Shown here one piece after another: positions 44,839 through 54,987 of a DNA stretch of 64,000 nucleotides (position 1 is its first letter; each line of letters begins with the position of its first letter). The DNA lies in assembly GCA_965204465.1 (NCBI GenBank), contig OZ241995.1:248001-312000 (forward strand), in the 5' to 3' direction. The position numbers and the translations under genes were made by a program. A model generated the notes under the pieces. The model was not told the DNA's origin. It was given only the letters and a program-made list of their open reading frames with translations, and ran no database searches. The stretch is from CBDBES01 sp965204465. Its GTDB lineage: Bacteria; Spirochaetota; Leptospiria; Turneriellales; CBDBES01.

Positions 44839-47457
44839 ATGAAAATGAATAGTTTATACAGCATAATGGCCATAGCAGCCATTCTATCCCTGTCTTTCTG
44901 CAAGGATGATAAAGACGATCCAGACCCAATTCCAATGCCGCCAATGGAGCAAGACCCAGCAGGCATCACCTATTCACAACAAGACGACTCACCATTGCCT
45001 GATACGATCACACTCACGGAAGAAGACAGTAATAGTAATATGGTTGAATATACCATTGTTTTAAATACCCAACCTACTGCAAATGTAGAAATGAAGATCA
45101 CTCTTCCCTCTAATTCTCCTTCTAATTTAAGTATTGTTTCTGGCAGCCAAAATGAAAGTGGTGCAGGCTCTTCCATCACCCTTACCTATACTACGGATAC
45201 TTGGGATACCCCCCAAACGGTGACATTGACCCTTGTGGATGATGACATAATCTCTGGAGATGCCTCTGTTACCATTACTCATTCCTCTACAAGTAATGAC
45301 TCTGGCTATGATTCTATTCCTGATCATGATCTTGTGGTCACTACAAAAGATGAAGATACTCCATGTACTACCCAGCCAGGCGCTGGTGCAGAAGATGATT
45401 TTACCCCTAATATAGCCGGAGAAAATTATGGTGCTGGAATGGAAAATGACCCATACATTATATGCAATGCAGATCAATTGCAGGCAATGAGAGATGACCT
45501 TAATGCTTATTATGAGTTGGGGCAAGACATAGATGCTTCTTCGGTTAATACTAATACATGCCCTGAGGGTACTACAGGTACATGCACAGGATTTCAACCC
45601 ATTGGAAGAGATCGTAGAAATAGATTCAGAGGTACTTTAGATGGAAAGGGATTCACCATAAATGGTCTTACGATCAATATCGATCTTACCTCTAGTGAAT
45701 TTAGTGCAGGCCTTTTCGGGTATATATTCGATGCAAATATCAGAAATATTGGCCTTTTGAATGTAGATATAGATGCTTCTGCTTCTGGTTCTAGTAGTTC
45801 TTCTGCAGGCGGCCTGGTAGGCGTGAATGAAAGGAGCACTATAACCAATTCCTACTCTACGGGAAATGTTTCTTCTTCTGCTTCTGGTACTTCTTCTGCA
45901 GGCGGCCTGATAGGGTCGAATAGTGAGAGGTGTAGTATAGCCAATTCCTACTCTACAGGTAATGTTTCTTCTACTTCTGCTTCTGGTAGTTCTTCTGCAG
46001 GCGGCCTGGTAGGGGATAATAATGGTAGTAGTAGTATAACCAATTCCTACTCTACGGGAAATGTTTCTTCTTCTGCTTCTGGTAGTTCTTCTGCAGGCGG
46101 CCTGGTAGCCTTCAATAGTAGTATTAGTACTATAAGCAATTCTTACTCTACAGGAAATGTTTCTTCTTCTGCTTCTGGTTCTAGTAGTTCTTCTGCAGGC
46201 GGCCTGGCAGGGCAGAATAATGCTAGTAGTAGTATAACCAATTCCTACTCTACAGGAAATGTTGATTCTTCTGCTTTTGGTTCTGGTAGTTCTTCTGCAG
46301 GCGGCTTGGTAGGGCAGAATAGTAGTAGTATAACCAATTCCTACTCTACAGGGAATGTTTCTTCTTCTACTTCTGATACTTCTTATGCAGGCGGCCTGGT
46401 AGGGAGGACTAATGGTGGTAGTATAAGCAATTCCTACTCTACAGGAAATGTTTCTTCTTCTACTTCTGGTAATCGTTTTTCTTATGCAGGCGGTCTGGTA
46501 GGGAGGAATACTGGTGGTGGTAGTATAAGCAATTCCTACTCTACGGGGAATATTTCTTCTGCTGCTTCTTCTGGTAGTTCTTCTGCAGGCGGCCTGGTAG
46601 GGCAGAATAATGCTGGTAGTATAAGCAATTCCTACTCTACAGGGAATGCTTCTTCTTCTGCTTCCGGTAGTTCTTTTGCAGGCGGCCTGGTAGGGTTGAA
46701 TAATGCTGGTAGTATAACTAATTCCTATTATGATCAAGATACTTCAACATTATTCAGAAATGGTAGTGAAATCCTCCAGGTGAACGAAATGGCTGTAGCC
46801 TCTAACGAAAGTGGCACTCTTACATGTGTAGGCGGCTTTGCATCATCTTCATTTACTACGAATACATCCATTGATACAGGAACATGCGATGATGCATCTC
46901 CCACCATTTTCTTTAATTGGCAAACTCCTTTTGACATAGATAATGCAGATTCCGATGATGACCCTACCACTGGAACCGATGAATTTTCTGTTCGCTATGA
47001 TAGCAATAATGACGAAAATGTCACCAATACAGATGATTTCGTATGGAATTTTGGCACCACTTCAAAATATCCCTTTATAGCCTCTATCCCTCAAACGGAA
47101 GACGAGCAAGCGGTAAGAATGGCATCTGGCTTGCGTTTTTCAAATACCACCCTTGGAAGGCCTTCTGCTACAGATTTCGTATTTTTCTATGACATAGACG
47201 ATGCTGCCACGAGTATTACTACTTCTGGCCAGAGTGTGCAGGGCACTACCGCAAACGGTTATGAGATTCAAGATGCGGTGGATGCAGCCGGTAATGCTTT
47301 AACTGGCACTGATCTGCCTACAGTAACCAGTGCAGGTGTGATCAATGGAGTAGGCTCCCTCTTGGCAGGTGCTGAATTTTATTTAAAGGCTACCTTTACC
47401 AGGGGTGCCTCGCCTAATACGGCTAGTTTTACCCGTAGGTATAGGTTTAAAAAATAA
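44839..47457 (+). CDS. GLUG-repeat surface lipoprotein, ten-repeat form
   Basis: 872 residues. Signal and lipobox MKMNSLYSIMAIAAILSLSF-Cys; an Asp/Pro linker; one Calx-beta-like domain (about 45-175, with DTWDTPQTVTLTLVDDDI); a block GENYGAGMENDPYIICNADQ and LGQDIDASS; then ten GLUG repeats such as GGLVGQNNAGSISNSYSTGN separated by variable Ser/Ala/Gly runs encoded by TCT-rich trinucleotides. A C-terminal domain ends SFTRRYRFKK. Strong ribosome-binding site AAAGGAGG. Surface exposure and adhesion are inferred. The repeats are near-identical in DNA, so copy number can change by recombination. The best-preserved member here. Confidence 0.82.
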   Translation: MKMNSLYSIMAIAAILSLSFCKDDKDDPDPIPMPPMEQDPAGITYSQQDDSPLPDTITLTEEDSNSNMVEYTIVLNTQPTANVEMKITLPSNSPSNLSIVSGSQNESGAGSSITLTYTTDTWDTPQTVTLTLVDDDIISGDASVTITHSSTSNDSGYDSIPDHDLVVTTKDEDTPCTTQPGAGAEDDFTPNIAGENYGAGMENDPYIICNADQLQAMRDDLNAYYELGQDIDASSVNTNTCPEGTTGTCTGFQPIGRDRRNRFRGTLDGKGFTINGLTINIDLTSSEFSAGLFGYIFDANIRNIGLLNVDIDASASGSSSSSAGGLVGVNERSTITNSYSTGNVSSSASGTSSAGGLIGSNSERCSIANSYSTGNVSSTSASGSSSAGGLVGDNNGSSSITNSYSTGNVSSSASGSSSAGGLVAFNSSISTISNSYSTGNVSSSASGSSSSSAGGLAGQNNASSSITNSYSTGNVDSSAFGSGSSSAGGLVGQNSSSITNSYSTGNVSSSTSDTSYAGGLVGRTNGGSISNSYSTGNVSSSTSGNRFSYAGGLVGRNTGGGSISNSYSTGNISSAASSGSSSAGGLVGQNNAGSISNSYSTGNASSSASGSSFAGGLVGLNNAGSITNSYYDQDTSTLFRNGSEILQVNEMAVASNESGTLTCVGGFASSSFTTNTSIDTGTCDDASPTIFFNWQTPFDIDNADSDDDPTTGTDEFSVRYDSNNDENVTNTDDFVWNFGTTSKYPFIASIPQTEDEQAVRMASGLRFSNTTLGRPSATDFVFFYDIDDAATSITTSGQSVQGTTANGYEIQDAVDAAGNALTGTDLPTVTSAGVINGVGSLLAGAEFYLKATFTRGASPNTASFTRRYRFKK

Positions 47458-47568
47458 TTTACTTTCTTTCTTTTTTTTATGGAAAACTTGTGCCCGTAGG
47501 GTGAAAAGAAAGAGTGTCCAGACATCATGTTTTTTATTGGTTATTGTAACTTTCAGGCAATTTTTTAC

Positions 47569-47597
47569 TTGACATGTGTTATTAGATCAAGCATATG
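47569..47597 (+). promoter_or_regulatory. Probable promoter of the 47633 GLUG gene
   Basis: TTGACA (47569-47574), a 17-base spacer and CATATG (47592-47597) lie 36 bases before the start. ATTGGTTATTGTAA just upstream (47536) is also found beside the other GLUG promoters and the IS481 ends. Confidence 0.5.
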
Positions 47598-47632
47598 GAT
47601 TCAAGTATATTTTGTTCTTTAAGGAGGAATTT

Positions 47633-49860
47633 ATGAAACTTATCTTTACAAAAGGAATAATATTTCTGTTCACAAGTCTTTTATTTTTATCTCATTGTAA
47701 GAGTGATCCGGCTCCAGGCCCAATGAATGGCAACGAGAGTGATCCGGCTCCAGGCCCAATGAATGGCAACGAGAGTGGAGAAACTCCAGGCCCAATGAAT
47801 GGCAACGAGAGTGGAGAAACTCCAGGCATCACTTATGCACAACCAGATAACTCACCATTGCCTGATATGATCACACTTGCGGAAGGTTATGCAAATGTTG
47901 ATTATGAATACATGATTTCTTTGAACACCCAGCCTTCTGATGATGTAATGATCCAAATCAGTCTGCCTGCCAATTCCCCTGATAATTTACGATTGAGCTC
48001 TGGTGGTGATACTGCTGACATGGCAAATGAATCCATCACCCTCACTTTTACCAACACTGATTGGAATAGTGCCCAAACGGTAACACTAACTCTTGCAGAT
48101 GATGATGTAGCCTTAGGGAATGTGGATGTTACCATTGATCATGCCTCTGGCAGTAGTGATTCTAACTATAATTCTATTCCCGTTCATAATCTAATTGTTA
48201 CCACCGAAGACAATGAAATGCCCACGGTAACGATACCGGCAACGTTGGCTATCGACGAAGGAAATAGTGGAGTTATAATGGTATCCATTAGCCATGAGCC
48301 AGCACAAAATGTAGAGATAACATTAACGAAGAATTCAGACGAGGCAAGCATATCACCTGATATTCTTACATTCACACCAGGCAATTGGAATGTTCCCAAG
48401 ATGGCCACCATTACCATACAAGACAATGATATCTTAACGGCAGACAGAGACTTTACTGTGTCATACGTCGCCTCCACGATAAATGAAATGAACCCATATC
48501 ATGGGGTCAGCATAAGCAATACAACGGTGACTATTGTAGAAGACGAAACTACATGTACCCAGCCAGGCGCTGGTGCCGAAACTGATTTTATCCCCGATAT
48601 GCCCGGAGAAAATTATGGCGCTGGAAATCAATTAGATCCGCACATTATATGCAATGCAATGCAATTGCAGTTTATGAGTGACAACCTGGGAGCACATTAT
48701 GAATTAGGCAAAGACATAGATGCTTCTTCTATTGATAATTTTATACCCATTGGAGGAGCGGATACAAGTAATTTCACAGGTACTTTAGACGGAAAAGGAT
48801 TTATCATAAGTAATCTTATGATCAATATCAATCTTACCTCTGGCTTCTCTTATGCAGGCCTTTTCGGGACTACATCATTGAGCGCGAATATCAGGAATAT
48901 TGGGTTGTTAAATGTGAATATTACTTCTTCTTCTTCTTCTAATACTTATACTGATTTTTCTTATGCAGGCGGCCTGGTAGGGAGTAATAGTGCCACTATA
49001 ACCAATTGCTACTCTACAGGGAATATTTCTTCTTCTTCTCCTAATGCTTCTGATTCTGCAGGCGGCCTGGTAGGGATCAATAATGATGATGGTATTATAA
49101 GCAATTCTTACTCTACAGGGAATGTTTCTTCTTCTTCTTCTATTGATTTCTTCTCTTCTGCAGGCGGCCTGGTAGGCTTTAATAATGGTAGTATAAGCAA
49201 TTCCTACTCTACAGAGAATACTGTTGATTCTACTTTTTATACAGGCGGCCTGGTAGGGATCAATAATGATAGTGGTGGTATAACCAATTCCTACTCTACA
49301 GGAATTGTTTCTTCTTCTTCTGCTGATTCTTCTTCTGTAGGTGGAGTGGTAGGCTTTAATAAAGGTAGTATAACCAATTCCTATTATGATCAAGAGACTT
49401 CAGGGCCGGATGATTCAATAGGCACTGATTCAGGTACTCTTACATGTGTAGCCGGTTTATTAACTTCTGAATTCACCTCTCCCACAGAAATTTTTATACC
49501 TCCTATTGCTGAACCATGTGAGGATGATCCAGATACGACAATGATAGCAGAGCCTTTAAAGCCTTTCTTCAACTGGTATACTCCTTTCGACATAGATGGT
49601 GATTCTACACCAGACGAGGAGTCGGTTCGATATGATAGTAATAATGATGGAATGTTAGATGCATTTATATGGAATTTTGGCACCACGTCAGAATATCCCT
49701 TTATAGCCTCTATCCCCAAACGGCGGATGAGCAGGCGGTAAGAATGGCATCTGGTTTCTTACGTTTTTTAAATACTACCCTTGGAGAGCCTTCTGCTACT
49801 GACTTCGTATTTTTTTATGACATAACGGATACCGCCATGAGTATTACCCCAAAAAAGTAG
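47633..49860 (+). pseudogene. GLUG-repeat lipoprotein, frameshifted and truncated
   Basis: Start ATG 47633 after AAGGAGGAATTT; the signal MKLIFTKGIIFLFTSLLFLS-His-Cys marks a lipoprotein. A four-fold tandem PGPMNGNES repeat follows, then two Calx-beta-like domains, the conserved GENYGAGNQLDPHIICNAMQ block and five GLUG repeats. Near 49717 one base is missing compared with relatives, so the frame ends at 49741 (PKRRMSRR). The proper frame resumes as QAVRMASGFLRFLNTTLGEP and is cut at 49857 by an IS3-like end. About 60 C-terminal residues are lost. The 703-residue truncated form may still be exported. Confidence 0.75.
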
Positions 49861-49907
49861 ACACTCGGAACCATAAATAAGGAGTGTTCACATGAAGAAA
49901 AAAGACC
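49846..49907 (+). mobile_element. IS3-like left-end remnant
   Basis: TACCCCAAAAAAGTAGACAC, then a spaced AAGGAGTGTTCAC and ATGAAGAAAAAA look like the left end and orfA start of an IS3-family element. After four codons it is interrupted by the dispersed TGTGCCCGTAGGGTGAAA repeat. Only this end survives; its insertion removed the end of the GLUG gene. Confidence 0.4.
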
Positions 49908-49980
49908 TGTGCCCGTAGGGTGAAAAGAAAGAAACAAAGATAAAAAAACCCGCTATATCGACATGGAAATTAGGCTGGGC

Positions 49981-51471
49981 GGGGCTGTCTAAAAAGGGAG
50001 TGATTTTTCATTGACTTTGCCAATACAGGCGCTTAATAAGAGTCTTTTGAGTAGTATTTGAGGAACAGCCTGCGGCTGGTCTGGAGGTATAGTTTTATTT
50101 CTATATTTTTGGGTTTTATCTCATTTAAAGTGACTTTTTTCCTGAATATCACTTTTTTTACCTTCTTTTTAGCCCCCTGCGCAGCCAGTAGGCTGTTTTC
50201 CGAATAAGAGGGGCGCACCTCTCCCATGATCCCCTGATCCAAGACGGTCTAAACCATAAGCATAGGAAGAAAATTGCTTCATCGCATACCGATACATCTT
50301 TACTAAATTATAGCTGGTATAGAACATACCTGTCTCTGTTCGGACTTTATCAATGCCCCTGAGAGAATATCTTTTATAGAAAGAATTCCGTTTCTTATGA
50401 CCAAAAATGGTCTCTACCTCAAAGCCTCTTATTAAGCGCCTGTATTTTTCTCTGTGCCATCGACTAAATCAATCAGTTTATCAGTATCACCTGAGGTCTG
50501 CGAGATGGAGTAATCTAAAACAAACCCATCACTCGTGGCAACACCCTCATTATATCCAGGCTTGATCACTTCGTCTTTTTGAAACATAGCTATCGCATCG
50601 GGGTCTGTCTTCGAATAGCTCCTACGCTTACCTAATAATAATTTTGAATAATTATATTTCTTGTTTTTAATTGTGAATTAACATCTGTGATCATCTTATC
50701 TATATCAGAATCCGAGAAGTTCCTGTTACTTGTCTCAGAGTAATCACCATTACCGTATTCTTTACCCTCTGACTTCTCAATGCGAGAAATATAGGAAAAA
50801 AGCATGTCTAACTCTGATTCTATCTTCGCTGTTTGGTTTTTTACACGCTTGCCCCAGATCACCTTATGACGATTCGCATCTGCCTCGAATTTAGAATGAT
50901 CTATGAAAATATCTTTAGCAGTAATAATACCATTCTTTATACCTATTTGAATCACCTCCTGGAATATCTTTTTTATATCTTTCTCTAAACGAGAACGAAA
51001 ATTATTCAGGGTACGAAAATCTATGATCTTATTCCCACTGAGCCACTTAAAGGCAATGTTCTCTCTAAGCAATTTAGCTACCCCACGACAGCTATAGGTC
51101 TTGTAAGTAAGAGCCAGAAGCCACACACTTAACAATAACCTGGGATTATAGGCGCTGGCTCCCCCACCTTTATAGCTGGATATAAGAGAATCAATATTGA
51201 TTTTGTCCATAGCAAGCTTGATAAAGCGTGCAATATGAAACTTAGGCAGGGATTGCTCAATATCCTCCGGAAAAAGCTCTCTCTATCCTGTATCGTATTC
51301 CTTAAAGGTTACCTGCCTGTGTAGATATTTCTTATCATTTACCTCTTGCGGAGGCAGGTCTGTAAATAAAAGTGAATTATTCTGAGACATAACGTAGAAT
51401 AGAGCAAAATCGATTTATCCTGACAAGTAATTATAATAGACTTTTTCTCGTAAGCCTTTTTAGACAGCCCC
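49981..51471 (-). mobile_element. IS1182-type element, copy 3, further decayed
   Basis: 1491 bases with both inverted repeats. It has the same internal deletion junction as copy 2 (AATACAGGCGCTTAATAAGA in transposase sense), plus a second deletion of about 80 bases near 50660 and an amber codon early in the gene (CAG to TAG near 51284). The remaining open piece, 50632-51210, covers 192 residues from MDKINIDSLISSYKG. Non-functional. Confidence 0.85.
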
Positions 51472-51615
51472 GCAGTGCCCTTTGGGTGAAAAGAAATGCT
51501 AAGCTGGCAGTGCAACTGCCAGTGCAGTGCCCTTTGGGTGAACAAGGGGGGGATATTTGATCCATCATAGATGAATTGAATGGATTTCTTTCAATTAAAT
51601 TCTGTTTCTTTTGAA
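51472..51615. repeat. Short palindromic repeats
   Basis: Contains two TGCCCTTTGGGTGAA repeats around CTGGCAGTGCAACTGCCAG, itself palindromic (GGCAGTTGCACTGCC type). The block up to CCATCATAGATGAATTGAAT recurs at 52440-52600, so it is part of the tandemly duplicated unit. No gene. Confidence 0.6.
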
Positions 51616-51618
51616 AGA

Positions 51619-52038
51619 TCATTCGATGATCTTCACTACTTTTTGAAGATCATCACCTGCACGATCTGGATTTTGAATGGTGATCATAAAATCACCCAAA
51701 GCAAAACGAGGATTTGCCTTTACCGTATAAATCCTTTCACCAAAAGGGACTACCTCTGCACTACATTCTCTAGGATAACTATATCCTTTTACTGCTAATT
51801 TCAGACTTGTTTTGCTTATTATAGACTCATATCGGATTTCTTCGCAATTTATATCAGATTTAGAAGTATTGCCTTTCAATCGAATATCAAAACTTGTTTC
51901 AGAAGAGGAAACTTCTCTGGGAACATCCACTTCTTCAATATAGATATTCTTAATGCTATATTGAGTCTCAGACTCAGGAGACTCAGAGCATGAAGAAGAA
52001 ACAAAAATTAAAGAAGAAAAAATGATCCACTTAATCAT
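51619..52038 (-). CDS. Lipoprotein, duplicated copy
   Basis: About 140 residues from the ATG at 52038 (MIKWIIFSSLIFVSSS-Cys), a clear lipoprotein signal; the frame is open further upstream, but that part overlaps the protease tail. The mature part has a beta-rich look (VDVPREVSSSETSFDIRLKG, PFGERIYTVKANPRFALGD). It is about 80% identical by eye to the copy at 52617 and arose with it by tandem duplication. It has no known family. Cotranscription with the protease suggests a partner, for example a surface anchor or inhibitor, but that is inference. Confidence 0.65.
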   Translation of the reverse strand: MIKWIIFSSLIFVSSSCSESPESETQYSIKNIYIEEVDVPREVSSSETSFDIRLKGNTSKSDINCEEIRYESIISKTSLKLAVKGYSYPRECSAEVVPFGERIYTVKANPRFALGDFMITIQNPDRAGDDLQKVVKIIE

Positions 52039-52437
52039 AATCAATGTAGGCAATTCTAAGACCCAGATTGACCTTACTGTAGACCCTGATTTCTGTAGAA
52101 CGACACCCCACAAAAAAAGGCCGACTAGAAAAAAATGGGCTGCATAGCCTCACTGATAAATACCGGTTACTACGGCGCCATACATAAATCTTATATTTAC
52201 CTGTTTTTCTTGTCGTAAACTCTACCATCCTCCAGTTATTGTTCGTTATGTTATTTGGAGCATATACATCATCATGGCTATTCCGGTAGTCATGATCTAT
52301 ATATTCATTATTAGGACCATGAACTTTTAAATCTAAATCCATACATAATTTAGCTGTGCTACTGTCACATTTATTTACATCATTGAGCCATGATATGACG
52401 ACCCTGATTTTTTTGTTGTTTCTATAAACATTATATT
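52031..52437 (-). pseudogene. Duplicated C-terminal fragment of the protease
   Basis: Without a start, this frame reads NVYRNNKKIRVVISWLNDVN and on through MDLDLKVHGPNNEYIDHDYR to IAYIDYD, matching the last 150 residues of the protease at 53053-54987 with scattered changes. The upstream end is cut at TAA TAT AAT (about 52438), where the duplicated unit joins the palindromic repeats. It has no catalytic part. Confidence 0.75.
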
Positions 52438-52439
52438 AA

Positions 52440-52616
52440 TGCTAAGCTAGCAGTGCAACTGCCAGCGCAGTGCCCTTTGGGTGAAAAGAAATGCTAAGCT
52501 GGCAGTGCAACTGCTAGTGCAGTGCCATTTGGGTGAACAAGGGGGGGATATTTGATCCATCATAGATGAATTGAATGGATTTATTTTAATTAAATTCTGT
52601 TTCTTTTGAAAGATCA
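52440..52616. repeat. Palindromic repeats between duplicated units
   Basis: AATGCTAAGCT-GGCAGTGCAACTGCC and TGCCCTTTGGGTGAA variants occur twice. This is the junction of the tandem duplication and carries the same elements as 51472-51560. Confidence 0.6.
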
Positions 52617-53060
52617 TTATTCGACGATCTTCACTACTTTTTGAAGATCACCATATCTTCCATAATCCGGATTTTGAATGGTGATCATAAAATCACCCAA
52701 AGCAAAATGAGGATTTGCCTTTACCGTATAAACCCTTTCGCCAAAGGGAACTATCACTCCACTACATGGTCTAGGATAAACATATCCTTTTACTGTTAAT
52801 TTCAGACTTGTTTTGCTTATTATAGACTCATATCGGATTTCCATACAAGAGATATCAGATTCATCAGTATTGTTTTTCAATCGAATATCAAAACTTGTTT
52901 CAGAAGAAGAAACTTCTCTGGGAACATCCACTTCTTCAATATAGACCGTCGCAATTATAGATGGAGTCTCAGACTCAGGAGTCTCAGACTCAGGAGTCTC
53001 AGACTCAGAGCATGAAGAAGAAACAAAAATTAAAGAAGAAAAAATGATCCGCTTAATCAT
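52617..53060 (-). CDS. Lipoprotein paired with the protease
   Basis: About 147 residues from ATG 53060 (MIKRIIFSSLIFVSSS-Cys lipobox). A threefold SETPE repeat follows the Cys as a flexible tether, then a beta-rich domain (YIEEVDVPREVSSSETSFDI, VKANPHFALGDFMITIQNPD). The gene overlaps the 3' end of the protease by a few bases, so the two are coexpressed. Its near copy lies at 51619. Function unknown. Confidence 0.7.
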   Translation of the reverse strand: MIKRIIFSSLIFVSSSCSESETPESETPESETPSIIATVYIEEVDVPREVSSSETSFDIRLKNNTDESDISCMEIRYESIISKTSLKLTVKGYVYPRPCSGVIVPFGERVYTVKANPHFALGDFMITIQNPDYGRYGDLQKVVKIVE

Positions 53061-54987
53061 AATCAATGTAGGCAATTCTAAGACCCAGGTTGACTTTATT
53101 GTAGACCCTGATTCCTGTAGGACGACACCTCAAAAAAGGCCGACTAAAAGAAAATCGGCTGCATAGCGGCACTGATAAATACTGGTTCCTACGGCGCCAT
53201 ACATAGACCTTATATTTACCTGTTTTTCTTGTCGTAAACTCTACCATCCTCCAGTTATTGTTCGTTATGTTATTTGGAGCATATCTATCATCATGGCTAA
53301 TACGATAGTCATGATCTATATATTCATCATTAGGACCATGAACTTTTAAATCTAAATCCATACATAATTTAGCTGTGCTACTTTCACATTTATTTACATC
53401 ATTGAGCCATGATATGACGACCCTGACTTTTTTGTTGTTTTTATGAACATTATATTCATGAATCAATTTCCAGCCGCCTGTTACCAGAAAATTATTATTA
53501 TAGTTCGACCAGTAACGATAATTTCCATCCTCATTCCACTGAATGGCACCTACACCATCGGCACCAGTCCCGCTTTGAATGTCTTTGGCGGACATAGCAA
53601 GCATACTGGCCTTGATCAACTGAGGTTGCTTTTTGAGTAGAGTATATCTTGATGTAACAGAGGCAGCCATACCGGCCGCCAGAGGAGTGGAATAGCTAGT
53701 ACCTTCAAAACGACGATTATTCCAAGATACTTCACTTCCATTAACGGAAGCAGGAAATCGGAGAGAAACACCAGGGGCTACGATCTCAGGCTTGATCGCA
53801 TTTGTTTCTGGATCAACTGTACGGGAAAAAGTACCCATCCTATCTGTTCTATCATCATAAGCACCAACCGTGATAACATTGTGCGCCTTTCCAGGAGAGA
53901 GAACTTCACAATGTTCTGGGGCCTGTTCCTCATTACACCAATTCCCCGCTATTATAAATGCAGCTACCCGATCACTCCAAACATGCCTTTCGGCCCTTGT
54001 GTCTGAAGAACTCCATATTGTATCATTCTGGCGTATCGACCAAGAATAATTAACAATATGGATTAGATCTTGTAACCAACGAGCCAATCCATATTCTTCC
54101 TCAGAACAATATAAATTAATATGAGGAGCAGTAACTACTAGAGATTGAGCAACTTGTGTAGCATGCTCAGCAGTAGGGCGATCCTCCCAATACCTTCCTG
54201 TTGATGCAACATTTGGAATATATCCTGGAATCCATTTGCTAAAATAATATGTGCTTCGGTCAAAGCATTCATCATGCGATTCAGTCATATAAACATTGAC
54301 TCCCGAACCTGTTTGTCTGGCAAAATCATGTTCGACATGATGAGCCTGGTCCATCTTTGTCTCTGTATAGGCAGAATCCAAGGCATTAACTCTTTCTGCT
54401 TGCACATCTATTGTCTGGACGATATTTTCATATTGAGCTATGGTTTCTATCTCTGCCTTGCTCAATTCAACTTCAATGGATCCAATGGATTCTGCTACAC
54501 CAGAGGAACGACCCATTATATCTATATTCGTCATCTCTGTGAGTTCATCAATATCTTCTCTATAAGCCTCAATTTTTTTCTTTCTCATTTGATTTATCTG
54601 AGAAAGGACTTTTTGGTTCATGATCTCTACTTGTTCCTCTAAAGTAGAAACCAATTCTAGATCAGATACCGTCTCTTCATCACTTGAAGCCAGTTGAACA
54701 TTTTTGATATTGCCCTGGTCCACCTCGAAACCAGCGGAAAAGGCGGAAAGATCATTTTCATTAACCAGCGGATCCCTGCATAGAACTGAAACGGGTATCA
54801 TCTCTTGATCTGACATCTCATTTAATTTGTTTTGCAGAACTTCTGCAATAACAGAGCTTTCTTTCATAGAAAATGCTTGTGGAAAACTTATGTTTAATGT
54901 AGCATTCCTCATTCGTGTGCCGTAATAATCTTCTTGCGGTTCTTCTCTGCTGCTTACGCCTGCATGCTTAAAGACAACATAACGCAC
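53053..54987 (-). CDS. Subtilisin-like (S8) serine protease
   Basis: 644 residues from a GTG at 54987. The catalytic domain spans about 220-460: His275 in TAEHATQVAQ, oxyanion Asn349 in IIAGNWC and nucleophile Ser431 in GTSYSTPLAAG. At the position of the usual Asp (VAVIDTG) the sequence is NVYMTESHD, so Glu236 would replace Asp, or another residue serves. Residues 110-210 form a helical pro-region. The C-terminus (KVRVVISWLNDVNKCESSTA onward) resembles P- or PPC-type domains. There is no signal peptide of its own; the gene upstream probably supplied it before a frameshift. Confidence 0.8.
   Translation of the reverse strand: MRYVVFKHAGVSSREEPQEDYYGTRMRNATLNISFPQAFSMKESSVIAEVLQNKLNEMSDQEMIPVSVLCRDPLVNENDLSAFSAGFEVDQGNIKNVQLASSDEETVSDLELVSTLEEQVEIMNQKVLSQINQMRKKKIEAYREDIDELTEMTNIDIMGRSSGVAESIGSIEVELSKAEIETIAQYENIVQTIDVQAERVNALDSAYTETKMDQAHHVEHDFARQTGSGVNVYMTESHDECFDRSTYYFSKWIPGYIPNVASTGRYWEDRPTAEHATQVAQSLVVTAPHINLYCSEEEYGLARWLQDLIHIVNYSWSIRQNDTIWSSSDTRAERHVWSDRVAAFIIAGNWCNEEQAPEHCEVLSPGKAHNVITVGAYDDRTDRMGTFSRTVDPETNAIKPEIVAPGVSLRFPASVNGSEVSWNNRRFEGTSYSTPLAAGMAASVTSRYTLLKKQPQLIKASMLAMSAKDIQSGTGADGVGAIQWNEDGNYRYWSNYNNNFLVTGGWKLIHEYNVHKNNKKVRVVISWLNDVNKCESSTAKLCMDLDLKVHGPNDEYIDHDYRISHDDRYAPNNITNNNWRMVEFTTRKTGKYKVYVWRRRNQYLSVPLCSRFSFSRPFLRCRPTGIRVYNKVNLGLRIAYIDYD

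Noticed and set aside
45637..46737. 366-residue Arg/Thr-rich reading frame antisense to the ten-repeat GLUG gene
   Set aside because: It mirrors the GLUG codons exactly, has low-complexity repeated text and no start context; similar mirrors occur opposite each GLUG gene.
45800..46740. Regular 75-110 base spacing of repeats, CRISPR-like at first glance
   Set aside because: The repeats are in-frame protein-coding GLUG units with coding-type variation; there are no unique spacers and no cas genes.
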